Part shown: piece after piece, positions 26,449 to 35,303 of the stretch
How the letters are laid out: the number at the start of each line of letters is the position of its first letter
How positions within the stretch are numbered: the first letter of the stretch is position 1
NCBI RefSeq assembly: GCF_016641735.1
Contig: NZ_JAEDAO010000001.1
Coordinates: 1 to 64,000 of the forward strand
Length of the DNA stretch: 64,000 nucleotides
Direction of reading: 5' to 3'
From: Ramlibacter algicola
GTDB taxonomy: Bacteria; Pseudomonadota; Gammaproteobacteria; Burkholderiales; Burkholderiaceae_C
Notes under the pieces: generated by a model
Databases searched by the model: none
What the model was told of the DNA's origin: nothing
What the model saw: the letters and a program-made list of their open reading frames with translations, nothing else
Made by a program: the position numbers and the translations under genes

Positions 26449-26454
26449 GACAAT
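26449..26454 (+). promoter_or_regulatory. -10-like hexamer before the alanyl-tRNA editing gene
   Basis: GACAAT ends 6 nt before the ATG at 26461; the gap is CCCGGG and no Shine-Dalgarno sequence is present. Confidence 0.45.
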
Positions 26455-26460
26455 CCCGGG

Positions 26461-27201
26461 ATGACGCAGGACCTCTTCCGTGACGACGGCTACCTGCGGG
26501 AGTGCGCCGCCACCGTGGTCGCGGTCACGCCCGAAGGCGTCGTGCTCGATCGCACGGTGTTCTACCCGCTGGGCGGCGGGCAGGCCGGCGACAGCGGCGT
26601 GCTCGCGCTCGCCGATGGGCATGAAGTGCTTGTCGCCGACACGCGCAAGGCCAAGGATGCGGAAGGCCGCCCCACCGCGGACATCCTGCACGTGCCCGCG
26701 CCCGGCCAGGACGGGTTGCTGGCGCAGTTGCACCCCGGCACGAACGTCACCGCGCGCATCGATTGGGAGCGCCGCCACAAGCTGATGCGCTTCCACACCG
26801 CGACGCACCTGCTGTGCCACCTGGTGCCGCAGCTGGTCAACGGCTGCTCCATCACGCCCGCGTACGCGCGGCTGGACTTCAACATGACCGATCCCCTCGA
26901 CAAGGACCAGCTCACCAGCGGCATCGCCCGGCTGGTCGGTGAAGCGCATCCGGTCGTGATCGCTTCGATCAGCGACGAAGAGCTCGACGCCAACCCGTCG
27001 CTGGTCAAGAGCATGTCCGTGCAGCCGCCGCGCGGCACCGGCCGCGTGCGCACCATCCGCGTCGGCGACGGCACGCTGGTCGACTACCAGCCCTGCGGCG
27101 GCACCCACGTGGCGAACACTTCCGAGATCGGCTCGGTCGTGGTCACCAAGATCGAGAAGAAATCGGCCACCACCCGACGGGTGGTGCTGGGCTTTGCCTG
27201 A
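26461..27201 (+). CDS. Alanyl-tRNA editing protein AlaX
   Basis: This 246-residue stand-alone editing domain deacylates Ser/Gly-tRNA(Ala). The zinc site is complete: H112-x3-H116 in FHTATHLL and C212-x3-H216 in PCGGTH. The N-terminal half has the AlaX/AlaRS beta-barrel signature VVLDRTVFYPLGGGQAGDSG. Length fits the AlaX-M/L class without a catalytic synthetase domain. It is monocistronic by spacing, divergent from the lipoprotein gene and 42 bp upstream of the dsbD-like gene. Confidence 0.92.
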   Translation: MTQDLFRDDGYLRECAATVVAVTPEGVVLDRTVFYPLGGGQAGDSGVLALADGHEVLVADTRKAKDAEGRPTADILHVPAPGQDGLLAQLHPGTNVTARIDWERRHKLMRFHTATHLLCHLVPQLVNGCSITPAYARLDFNMTDPLDKDQLTSGIARLVGEAHPVVIASISDEELDANPSLVKSMSVQPPRGTGRVRTIRVGDGTLVDYQPCGGTHVANTSEIGSVVVTKIEKKSATTRRVVLGFA

Positions 27202-27243
27202 ACGGCGGAACCCCGGCCCGCGCCCCCAGCTCAACATTCCGTG

Positions 27244-29397
27244 ATGTCCGTGTTCCTGCGTTCCCTGTTCCTGGCCTGCCTCGTCGCCGGCCCCCTCTCC
27301 TCGTTCGCGCAGGTCTCGTCCGCCGGCAGCGTCGTCGCCAGTGAACGCGTGCGCGCGGAACTGGTGGCACATGCGCCGGAAGGCGTCGCGCCCGGCAAGC
27401 CGGTGTGGGTGGGCCTGCAACTGGCGCACCAGCCGGGCTGGCACACGTACTGGAAGAACTCGGGCGACTCGGGCCTGCCGACCACGGTGCAGTGGAAGCT
27501 GCCGGCGGGGGTCACCGCCGGCGACATCGCCTGGCCGGTGCCGAAGAAGATTCCCGTCGGCACGCTGGCGAACTACGGCTACGAAGGCACCGTGCTGCTG
27601 CCGGTGCCGTTGACGATCGCGCCGGACTTCAAGCCTTCGCCGTTCGGCGGCGGCGACCTCGAGGTCAAGCTCCAGGCCAACTGGCTGGTGTGCAAGAAGG
27701 AATGCATCCCGGAGGAAGGCGAGTTCGCGCTCAAGCTGCCCTTGCGCAGCACCACCGCGATGCACGCGGCGGACTTCCAGGCGGCTTTCGACGCCAACCC
27801 GAAGCCGGTCGTGCAGGGCACGGCGGGCGCCATCCCCGACAGCGTCGCGAAGGTCACGGCCAAGGGCATCGACGTCGAGGTGCAGGGCCTCCCGGTCGCG
27901 CTGCGCGGCCAGCATCTCGAGTTCTTCCCGGAGACGCCGGAGATCGTCGAACCCGCCGGTGCGTGGACGCAGGCCTGGAAGGGCGCCGTGTGGACCGCGC
28001 ACGTGCCGTATTCCGGCCAGCGTTCCACCACCCCCGGCGTACTGCCGGTGGTCCTCGTGCAAGGCGACAAAGGCTGGCGCGTGGACCTGAAGGTGGCGGG
28101 CACCTGGCCGCCCGCGCCGGTCACGGCGACCGCCGTCTCGCCCGCGTTGCAGGACGCGTTGAAGGCGAACGCGGCGCAGCAGCCGGCCACTGCACCGATC
28201 GGTCTCGCCGCCGCGCTGCTTGGCGCCCTGCTGGGCGGACTGATCCTGAACCTGATGCCCTGCGTGTTCCCGGTCCTCGCGATCAAGGTGGTGGGCTTCG
28301 CGCAGCATGCGGACGACCGCCGCACGCACCGCATCGCAGGCTTCGCGTACACGGCCGGCGTCGTCGTGTCCTTCCTGCTGCTGGCCACCGTGCTGCTGGC
28401 GCTGCGCGCCGGCGGCGAGCAGCTGGGCTGGGGCTTCCAGTTGCAGTCGCCCGCGGTCGTCGCGGCGCTCGCCGCGCTGTTCACGCTGATCGCGCTGAAT
28501 TTCGCCGGCGTGTTCGAGGTCGGCTCGATGCTGCCCTCGTCGCTGGCGTCGATGGAAGTGAAGCACCCGGCCGGCAACGCTTTCCTCTCCGGCGTGCTCG
28601 CCGTCGCCATCGCATCGCCCTGCACCGCGCCCTTCATGGGCGCCTCGCTGGGGCTGGCGGCGACGCTGCCCGCCGCGCAGGCGCTGCTGCTGTTCGGCGT
28701 GCTCGGCCTCGGCATGGCGCTGCCCTACCTGGCCGCGAGCCTGGTGCCGGCGGTCGCGCGCCTGTTGCCACGCCCGGGCGCGTGGATGGACGTGTTCCGC
28801 CGCCTGATGGCGTTCCCGATGTTCGCCACCGTCGCCTGGCTGGTGTGGGTGATCGGGCAGCAGAGCGGCATCGACGGTGCCGGCGCGCTGCTGGTGCTGC
28901 TGGTGGCGCTGGCCCTGCTGGTGTGGACCCTCACGTTGCGCGGCCGCGCTCGCACCCTCCTGGGCGCTGCTTCGCTCGCCGTCCTGGTGGCCGCCGCGTG
29001 GGGTGTCGGCCCGCTGGTCGTGCAGCCGGCGCAGGCCGCGACGACCGCCCGCGCCGACGGCGACTGGCAACCCTGGTCGCAGTCCAAGGTGCAGCAGCTG
29101 GTGGGCGCCGGGCAGCCGGTGTTCGTCGACTTCACCGCCGCCTGGTGCGTCACCTGCCAGGTGAACAAGAAAACCACGCTGACGCACCCGCAGGTGCTGG
29201 CCGACCTGAAGCAACGCAACGTCGCGCTGCTGCGCGCCGACTGGACGCGGCGCGATCCGGCGATCACCAGTGCACTGTCGGCACTGGGCCGCAACGGCGT
29301 GCCGGTGTACGTGCTGTACCAGCAGGGCAAGCCGCCGGTGGTGCTGTCCGAGCTGCTCGGCGTCGACGAAGTGCGCGACGCCGTGCGCAAGCTCTGA
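27244..29397 (+). CDS. DsbD/ScsB-like membrane thiol-disulfide reductase
   Basis: The 717-residue protein has three parts. A signal peptide (1-23) and a periplasmic N-domain carry the redox pair C150-x3-C154. A membrane domain of eight or more helices has paired cysteines C340 (NLMPCVFP) and C460 (ASPCTAPF). The C-terminal thioredoxin domain has W-C635-V-T-C638. Electrons should pass from cytoplasmic thioredoxin through the membrane cysteines to periplasmic targets. The PGWHTYWKNSGDSG motif in the N-domain is typical of the ScsB/DsbD-2 branch. The ATG at 27244 was preferred over the adjoining GTG at 27241. Confidence 0.9.
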   Translation: MSVFLRSLFLACLVAGPLSSFAQVSSAGSVVASERVRAELVAHAPEGVAPGKPVWVGLQLAHQPGWHTYWKNSGDSGLPTTVQWKLPAGVTAGDIAWPVPKKIPVGTLANYGYEGTVLLPVPLTIAPDFKPSPFGGGDLEVKLQANWLVCKKECIPEEGEFALKLPLRSTTAMHAADFQAAFDANPKPVVQGTAGAIPDSVAKVTAKGIDVEVQGLPVALRGQHLEFFPETPEIVEPAGAWTQAWKGAVWTAHVPYSGQRSTTPGVLPVVLVQGDKGWRVDLKVAGTWPPAPVTATAVSPALQDALKANAAQQPATAPIGLAAALLGALLGGLILNLMPCVFPVLAIKVVGFAQHADDRRTHRIAGFAYTAGVVVSFLLLATVLLALRAGGEQLGWGFQLQSPAVVAALAALFTLIALNFAGVFEVGSMLPSSLASMEVKHPAGNAFLSGVLAVAIASPCTAPFMGASLGLAATLPAAQALLLFGVLGLGMALPYLAASLVPAVARLLPRPGAWMDVFRRLMAFPMFATVAWLVWVIGQQSGIDGAGALLVLLVALALLVWTLTLRGRARTLLGAASLAVLVAAAWGVGPLVVQPAQAATTARADGDWQPWSQSKVQQLVGAGQPVFVDFTAAWCVTCQVNKKTTLTHPQVLADLKQRNVALLRADWTRRDPAITSALSALGRNGVPVYVLYQQGKPPVVLSELLGVDEVRDAVRKL

Positions 29398-29403
29398 GGC
29401 GCG

Positions 29404-30873
29404 TCAGCGGTCTTCGCGGGCGCGCCACCACTTGCGGCGTTCCGACAGCCGCTCGAACGGGAACACCGCTCCCAGCGTCGACGAGCCGATGCTGCCGATC
29501 GAGCGCCAGGCCTCGATCGCGAACTCCTGCATGATCTGCCGCTCGCTGACCTCGTGCCCTTCGTTCACGCGCGAAAGCGCGTGCAGCACGTACAACCCCA
29601 GCGCCGCCGCGATGGCGAACACGAACTCCCAGTGCTTGAAGGTGAGGATCGAGAGCTCGTGCGCGGTCCACGGCGTGCTGAAGCGGATCACCGCCGACAG
29701 CTTGGCCAGCTTGAACAGCTGCGCGAGCGTGCCGGCCGCGATCGGCGCAATGCCGCCGGCCACGGCCGACACCAGCCCGATCGCCGCGAGGTAGGTCGTG
29801 CCCTCTCCCCGCGGCGCGAGCTTGAGGCCGAGGTTGCCGGTCGCCAACCCGATGCCACCCGAGGCGACGCCCATCACGATGTGCAGCAGGTACAGGATGG
29901 CCAGCTGCGAGCGGGGACCGGGCGCGTTGTCGACGAAGCACAGCGCGAGCAGGCAGGCGAAGTACGCGGGCAGCGCCACCGCCAGCACCGCCTTGTTGGT
30001 CAGGCGGTCCGACAGGCGGCCCCACAGGTACAGCGTGAGCGCATTCGCGAACTGCATCGACACCCACAGCGTCGTCACGGTGCCGACGGGGTACTCCAGC
30101 TGGTCGATGAGGAACACGGTGAAGAACGGCGCCGCCAGGTTGGACGCCACGATCCACGAGCCCAGGAAGACCAGCAGCCGACGGAAGTTGTGGTCGCGGA
30201 ACGGCGCCCGCATGCGCTCGCGCATCGGCCGCCGCGGGCCGGCATCGCGCATCTGCGGCTCCGGGGCGCGCGCCACGAAGCTGGAACTCGCGAACCCCGC
30301 CAGCCCCGCGATGGCGAAACAGGTGGCGTAGGCCAGCGCCGTGCGATTCGGCGGGATGTGGTCCAGCAGCGCGCCAGCCGCAAGAGTGCCCACGCACGCA
30401 ACGGTGGTGCCCCAGAACAGCCGGCGTGCGAAGAAGCTGCCGAGCGAGGCCTGCGGGATCAGCTCGTGCATCCACGAGTTCATGGCGCAGCCACCGACCG
30501 CGACGAAGGCGCAGATGGCGATCTCCGCCGCGACGAGGGCCGACAGCGCCAGGTTGCCCGGCAGGAAGGGCAGCGCCGCCATCGCGAACACGAGCACGCG
30601 GGCCGCCGTGTTCGCCCCGAAGGCGAGCAGCTTGCGCCGGCGCTGCCGCTCGATCAGCACCGTGGCCGGCAGTTGCAGCGCCTGGGTGAAGAACGGGATC
30701 GCGGCCAGCAGGCCGATGACGATCGGCGTCGCGCCGATGGACAGCGCGAACGCGGTGAGGATGACGCCGCCGCAGAACGCACTGGACAGGCTGGCCCACG
30801 CGAGGTCACGCACGAGCGCCTGTTGCCCGGCCTCCAGTTCCGCGGCCGAGATGTCGGAAACGGGTTGCAGCAT
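29404..30873 (-). CDS. MFS transporter
   Basis: The 489-residue protein has about twelve hydrophobic helices and a central basic loop (about residues 210-235, RRPMRERMRAPFRDHNFRR). It resembles a distinct MFS group with a long C-terminal cytoplasmic tail (SERQIMQEFAIEAWRSIG and following). It is convergent with the DsbD-like gene (6-bp gap). No clear Shine-Dalgarno sequence is seen; the chosen ATG is the first before the hydrophobic core. The substrate is unknown. Confidence 0.75.
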   Translation of the reverse strand: MLQPVSDISAAELEAGQQALVRDLAWASLSSAFCGGVILTAFALSIGATPIVIGLLAAIPFFTQALQLPATVLIERQRRRKLLAFGANTAARVLVFAMAALPFLPGNLALSALVAAEIAICAFVAVGGCAMNSWMHELIPQASLGSFFARRLFWGTTVACVGTLAAGALLDHIPPNRTALAYATCFAIAGLAGFASSSFVARAPEPQMRDAGPRRPMRERMRAPFRDHNFRRLLVFLGSWIVASNLAAPFFTVFLIDQLEYPVGTVTTLWVSMQFANALTLYLWGRLSDRLTNKAVLAVALPAYFACLLALCFVDNAPGPRSQLAILYLLHIVMGVASGGIGLATGNLGLKLAPRGEGTTYLAAIGLVSAVAGGIAPIAAGTLAQLFKLAKLSAVIRFSTPWTAHELSILTFKHWEFVFAIAAALGLYVLHALSRVNEGHEVSERQIMQEFAIEAWRSIGSIGSSTLGAVFPFERLSERRKWWRAREDR

Positions 30874-31001
30874 CAGCAGCGCGGCACGCGAGGCGCGGGA
30901 CGGTCGAGGCAGGACGGACGTGGCTGGGAGTGCTCGGGCATGGGCTCTGGTTCTACCAAGCGCATGCGCCGCACCATGTCGGCCTGGGCCGCATCTGCCG
31001 C

Positions 31002-33128
31002 TCAGGCAGCCAGGCTGCGCAACCAGCGCTCGAAGTCGGCGAGTTCGGCCTCCGTGGGCCGGCCGCGCAGCACCAGCGCTCCATGCAGCAGGCCGCGAAA
31101 ACCCGCCTTCGGGTAGTAGCGCGTGAAGCCGGCGCCAAGCAGCAGTTGCGAGAACGCGGCCGGCTCGAAGTGCTGCTGCGCGGTGGCCACCGATTGCCCG
31201 TCGACGCGCAACTGCTGGCCCGCCGGGCCGCTGACCAGCGTGAGCACCACGGGCTTGCCGGGCTCGAGCGCATGCGGCGCCGTCAGCGCGGTCTCGCGGC
31301 CCGTCGCGTCGACGAAGCGCGCCCGCGGCTTGCCGTCCTCCAGCACCAATTCGCTGGCATGTCCTTCTTCCGCCGTCGACGCCTGCAGCACGATGCCGGT
31401 CGAACCCGGCGCGCCGGCGCGCACCACGGCCATCAACACATGCTCGTCCTGCAGGCCGAACGGCACGGCCGGTGCGGGCCGCGACCGCACGCCGGCCTGC
31501 ACGGCACCGGTGCGGCACCACAGGCCGAAGCCTTTCTCGCCGCCGCACTCGATCGCGGGCTTGCCGTCAGCGACACGCAGCACCGGCGGCTTCCAGCCGA
31601 CGTCGGGCATCTCGTCGGTCGCGAGGGCATGCAGCATCGCGAGCCGCCCGGTGCCGCTGTCCGCCACCGCGCGCACGGGCTGGCCGTCGCGCGCGGGGAC
31701 GCCTTGGACGTAGTCCGTGAATGCGTGCCCCATGGCCCACGCGCTTCCCTGGTGGCGGTTCAGCAGTGCCTGCACGGCGGCGGGCCGCTGGCCAGGTGTC
31801 GCGTCGACCTTCGAAGTCTTGGCAGACCGGCTTGCAGCCGCCTGCATCGCAGTGATCGCTGCGGGGATCACCGTGCCTTGCGCCGACCAGCCCGGCGCGA
31901 CCTGCAACGGATGCCCGCGCACCGGCCAGTGGTTGCCCGACAGCCACGTCATCACCTCCACGCCGTTGCGCACCGCGTAGGCCATCGTGCGGTCGAACAG
32001 CGGCCGCCAGCGCTCGTCGTCCACCGGCAGGCCGACCTCGGTCAACGCGAGCCGCACCTTGTGCTGCTGTGCCCAGCGCACCGCCGGCTCAAGCCGCCGC
32101 TGGCCCACGTCCTCGTCGATCGCACGGCGGCTGAACCTGCCGCCCGCTCGCTTGCCCGACTCGGCGTCGAAGTCGAACGCATGGCCGCTGCTGGTCGCAT
32201 CGAGGTACAGGTGCACTTCGTACACGAGGTTCTCGCCCTGCAGCGGGAACCCCGGGTTCCTGTCGGCGAGGCTGGCCGCCGCGCTCCAGCCGTTGCCGCC
32301 GACGTAGATCGGGACGTTGCGCTCGACCTCGCGGATCGCCTGGACCGCCGCACGCGCGAACGCCGGCCAGATCGCGAGGTCCTCGCCGCCGCCGTCGGTG
32401 GGCTCGGTGCCGCCGGGCGCCGGCATGTCGTGCGGCTCGTTCATCAGCCCCCAGCCAGCGAGGCCCGGATGGTCCTTCCACCGCTGCGCGGCGCGCCGCC
32501 AGAAGTCTGCGAAGTGCGCGGGGGCCAACGTCGCACCCGGCGCGAGCGCGAAGATGCGTTCACGGATCGCGTTCGGGTCCTCGCTGTACGCGCGGTGCAA
32601 CGGCGTCGGCCCGGGCTTCAACCCCGGCACGCTGCCGTCGGCCGCGTAGCGGAAGTCGCGGTAGCGGCCGTAGTTGTGCAGGTCCAGGATGCAGGTCGCA
32701 CCGGCGGCGGCATGTGCGTCCAGCACGTTGGTGATCAGCTGCGCGTAGCCGGCGTGGAACTCGCCCGGCTCGCCCACCAGCTTGCGCGCGTCGCCGTTCG
32801 GGCGGCTGTCGTGCAGCACCGGCTGCAGCATCTCCCACGAGATCGGCAGCCGGTTCTTGCGCAAGCCCTGCGACGCGAACCACGCGATCTCCGCCTTGCG
32901 TGGCGGCGCATAGTTCACCAGCGGCATCGTGCCGGCCGTGCGGCGCAGGATCGGCTGCGTCCACTCCAGCCCCGACAGGTTGGTGCCCAGCACCGCGGGG
33001 CCCGCGGCCTGCGCCTCGCCTTCCTTCCACAGGCAGCCGCCCAGCGCCGACACCGCCCAGGCGGCGCCCGCCGCCTCGAGGACATGGCGGCGTCGCAGCA
33101 GGGCGCGCAGGAGGCGTTGATCGTCCAT
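31002..33128 (-). CDS. GH5-family glycoside hydrolase lipoprotein with LamG-like C-domain
   Basis: This 708-residue exported protein starts with RRRHVLEAAGAAWAVSALGG-C, combining a twin-arginine-like start and a lipobox-like cysteine. The GH5 TIM barrel (about 45-425) has acid/base E231 in GLMNEPHD and nucleophile E364 in LTEVGLP, so it should be active on a beta-glycan. The C-terminal ~200 residues form a concanavalin/laminin-G-like beta domain ending FERWLRSLA. The carbohydrate target is unknown. The hexamer TAAGGT lies six bases before the start. Confidence 0.84.
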   Translation of the reverse strand: MDDQRLLRALLRRRHVLEAAGAAWAVSALGGCLWKEGEAQAAGPAVLGTNLSGLEWTQPILRRTAGTMPLVNYAPPRKAEIAWFASQGLRKNRLPISWEMLQPVLHDSRPNGDARKLVGEPGEFHAGYAQLITNVLDAHAAAGATCILDLHNYGRYRDFRYAADGSVPGLKPGPTPLHRAYSEDPNAIRERIFALAPGATLAPAHFADFWRRAAQRWKDHPGLAGWGLMNEPHDMPAPGGTEPTDGGGEDLAIWPAFARAAVQAIREVERNVPIYVGGNGWSAAASLADRNPGFPLQGENLVYEVHLYLDATSSGHAFDFDAESGKRAGGRFSRRAIDEDVGQRRLEPAVRWAQQHKVRLALTEVGLPVDDERWRPLFDRTMAYAVRNGVEVMTWLSGNHWPVRGHPLQVAPGWSAQGTVIPAAITAMQAAASRSAKTSKVDATPGQRPAAVQALLNRHQGSAWAMGHAFTDYVQGVPARDGQPVRAVADSGTGRLAMLHALATDEMPDVGWKPPVLRVADGKPAIECGGEKGFGLWCRTGAVQAGVRSRPAPAVPFGLQDEHVLMAVVRAGAPGSTGIVLQASTAEEGHASELVLEDGKPRARFVDATGRETALTAPHALEPGKPVVLTLVSGPAGQQLRVDGQSVATAQQHFEPAAFSQLLLGAGFTRYYPKAGFRGLLHGALVLRGRPTEAELADFERWLRSLAA

Positions 33129-33134
33129 GCGGGC

Positions 33135-33140
33135 ACCTTA
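33135..33140 (-). promoter_or_regulatory. -10-like hexamer before the GH5 gene
   Basis: TAAGGT (minus strand) ends 6 nt before the start codon at 33128. The gap is GCCCGC and there is no Shine-Dalgarno sequence. Confidence 0.4.
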
Positions 33141-33206
33141 GGCTGGACCGTGAGGCGCCCCGGTAGGACTCCCCCGCTGCGTGGTGGCCCGATGGAGGGG
33201 CTTGCG

Positions 33207-33212
33207 TACACT
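33207..33212 (+). promoter_or_regulatory. -10-like hexamer before the CoA-binding protein gene
   Basis: TACACT ends 7 nt before the ATG at 33220; the gap GGGGCGC is not a good ribosome site. Confidence 0.4.
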
Positions 33213-33219
33213 GGGGCGC

Positions 33220-33711
33220 ATGAGTTCCATCAGCGACCTGCGCCGCATCCTGGGCACCTGCCGGACCATCGCCGTGGTCGGGTTGTCGCCGCAGTGGCAT
33301 CGGCCGAGCTTCTTCGCGGCCAAGTACATGCAGGCTCACGGCTATCGCATCGTCCCCGTGAACCCATCCGCGACCGAAATCCTGGGCGAACGCTGCTTCC
33401 CGTCGGTGTCCGAAGCGGCCCGCCAGTTGGCTTCGCAAGGCGTGAAGATCGACATGGTCGACTGCTTCCGCCGCAGCGACGACATCGCGCCCATCGCCGA
33501 CGAGGCCATCGCGACCGGCGCGCGCTGCCTGTGGCTGCAGCTGGGCGTCATCAACGAAGCCGCGGCGACGAAAGCGCGCGATGCCGGACTGGACGTCGTG
33601 ATGGACCGCTGCGTGAAGATCGAACACGCGCGCCTGTTCGGCGGCCTGAACTGGGCCGGCGTCAACACGCGCGTGATCTCGTCCCGGCGCCCCCAGCAAC
33701 TGCCTTACTGA
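33220..33711 (+). CDS. CoA-binding (Rossmann) domain protein
   Basis: The 163-residue protein is the stand-alone CoA_binding domain (YccU/YneT type) with AVVGLSPQWHRPSFFAAKYM at the nucleotide loop, RIVPVNPS, VDCFRRSDD and MDRCVKIEHAR near the end. Related domains occur in succinyl-CoA synthetases. It is one base from the MetY-like gene (TGA-c-ATG), so the two are co-translated. A regulatory or CoA-thioester role linked to methionine synthesis is possible but unproven. Confidence 0.88.
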   Translation: MSSISDLRRILGTCRTIAVVGLSPQWHRPSFFAAKYMQAHGYRIVPVNPSATEILGERCFPSVSEAARQLASQGVKIDMVDCFRRSDDIAPIADEAIATGARCLWLQLGVINEAAATKARDAGLDVVMDRCVKIEHARLFGGLNWAGVNTRVISSRRPQQLPY

Positions 33712-33712
33712 C

Positions 33713-35032
33713 ATGGCACAAGACCACGACTACGGCTTCGGCACGCGGGCCATCCACGCGGGCGCGACGCCCGACCCGGTGACGGGCGCGCGGGCGACGC
33801 CGATCCACCAGACAACCTCGTTCGTGTTCGACTCCGCCGAGCACGCCGCGAGCCTGTTCAACCTGCAGACCTTCGGCAACGTCTACAGCCGCATCAGCAA
33901 CCCCACCGTGGCCGTGCTCGAGGAACGCGTCGCGTCGCTGGAAGGCGGCCGCGCGGCGCTGGCGTGCGCCACCGGCATGGCGGCGCAGATGACCGCGCTG
34001 CTCGCGATCCTGAAGGCCGGCGACCACATCGTTGCGTCGTCGACGCTGTACGGCGGCACCGTGGGCCAGCTGGGCATCGGCTTCTCGCGCCTGGGCATCG
34101 AGACCACCTTCGTCGACCCGTCCGACCCCGACAACTTCCGCCGCGCGATGCGCCCCACCACGCGCGCGGTGTACGGCGAGACGCTGGGCAATCCACGCGT
34201 GAACGTGTTCGACATCGAGCCGGTCGCCGCCATCGCGCATGAGCACGGCGTGCCGCTGGTGATCGACAACACGGTGGCGAGCCCGTACCTGTGCAACCCG
34301 TTCGCTTTCGGCGCCGACATCGTCGTGCACAGCGCGACCAAGTACCTCGGCGGCCACGGCACGACGATGGCCGGCGTCGTCGTCGAGTCCGGCAAGTTCG
34401 ACTGGGGGTCGCAGCTGTCGCGCGACAAATTCCCCGAGATGCTGGAGCCCAGCCGCGCGTACCACGGCGTCAAGTTCTACGAGACCTTCGGGGACTTCGG
34501 CTACACGATGAAGGCGCGCATGGAGGTCAATCGCACCTTCGGCGGCTCGCTGTCGCCGTTGAACGCGTGGCTGATCCTGCAGGGCATCGAGACGCTGCAC
34601 CTGCGCATGCAGGCGCATTGCCGCAACACCTTGCGCGTGGCGCAGTTCCTCAGCGAGCACCCGCTCGTCGCATGGGTCAACTATCCCGGGCTGGCCAGTT
34701 CGTCCGACCACGAGCTGGCGAAGAAGCAGTTCCGCGCCATCGACGGCGTGCCCGGCTGCTCGGGCATCCTCACCTTCGGCATCAAGGCGAACGATGCGGC
34801 ACGCGCGGGTGAGCGCTTCATCGACGCCTGCGAATTCCTGAGCCACCTGGCGAACATCGGCGATGCCAAGACGCTGGTGATCCATCCTGCCTCGACCACG
34901 CACCGGCAACTGGACGAAGCCGAGCTGGCCCGCGCGGGCGTCGGCCCCGACATGGTCCGCCTGTCCGTGGGCATCGAAGACGTCGACGACATCCTCTGGG
35001 ACATCGACCAGGCGCTGCGCCGCGCGGTGTAG
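33713..35032 (+). CDS. metY: O-acetylhomoserine/O-succinylhomoserine sulfhydrylase (MetY/MetZ-like)
   Basis: At 439 residues this fits O-acetylhomoserine aminocarboxypropyltransferase. The PLP lysine is K210 in VVHSATKYLGGHG, preceded by LVIDNTVASPYLCNP. The N-terminal FGTRAIHAGATPDPVTGAR segment and NVYSRISNPT are family signatures. It makes homocysteine from activated homoserine and sulfide, a direct sulfhydrylation route to methionine. It is longer than cystathionine gamma-synthase (~390), favouring MetY. It is coupled to the upstream CoA-binding protein gene. Confidence 0.88.
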   Translation: MAQDHDYGFGTRAIHAGATPDPVTGARATPIHQTTSFVFDSAEHAASLFNLQTFGNVYSRISNPTVAVLEERVASLEGGRAALACATGMAAQMTALLAILKAGDHIVASSTLYGGTVGQLGIGFSRLGIETTFVDPSDPDNFRRAMRPTTRAVYGETLGNPRVNVFDIEPVAAIAHEHGVPLVIDNTVASPYLCNPFAFGADIVVHSATKYLGGHGTTMAGVVVESGKFDWGSQLSRDKFPEMLEPSRAYHGVKFYETFGDFGYTMKARMEVNRTFGGSLSPLNAWLILQGIETLHLRMQAHCRNTLRVAQFLSEHPLVAWVNYPGLASSSDHELAKKQFRAIDGVPGCSGILTFGIKANDAARAGERFIDACEFLSHLANIGDAKTLVIHPASTTHRQLDEAELARAGVGPDMVRLSVGIEDVDDILWDIDQALRRAV

Positions 35033-35045
35033 TGGGGAAAAAGTT

Positions 35046-35095
35046 CAACGCAGAGGCTGTCTCTGCGATCTGCTAGCTCTGCGATCTCTGCGTTG
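35046..35095. repeat. CTCTGCG-type imperfect repeat / inverted repeat
   Basis: The 271-bp gap between metY and glf begins with an inverted repeat CAACGCAGAG (35046-35055) / CTCTGCGTTG (35086-35095). Inside it lies a direct repeat CTCTGCGATCT at 35061-35071 and 35077-35087 (period 16). Flanking GGGAAA and TTTCCC extend the symmetry. Similar CTCTGCG/CGCAGAG runs are, from memory, dispersed in intergenic DNA of related bacteria. It could be a terminator-like or mobile short element. The rest of the gap (35111-35303) shows nothing definite beyond the glf ribosome site. Confidence 0.6.
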
Positions 35096-35303
35096 GATAG
35101 CTCTTTCCCGCTGCTGAGACACCAAAGACACAACAAGTCACCGCACGGCGTAAGGCGCCCTCCGACACGGGCGCAGGCACTTGCAGCCACACCGTGTGCG
35201 CGCACTCCTGACTAAGCTCGGCGCCGACCTCCGGGCCACCGCTTGCCACTGCTGACGTTGCGTAGCGGGGAAATCGCGCCCGCCACCCACTCAGGAGTAG
35301 CAA

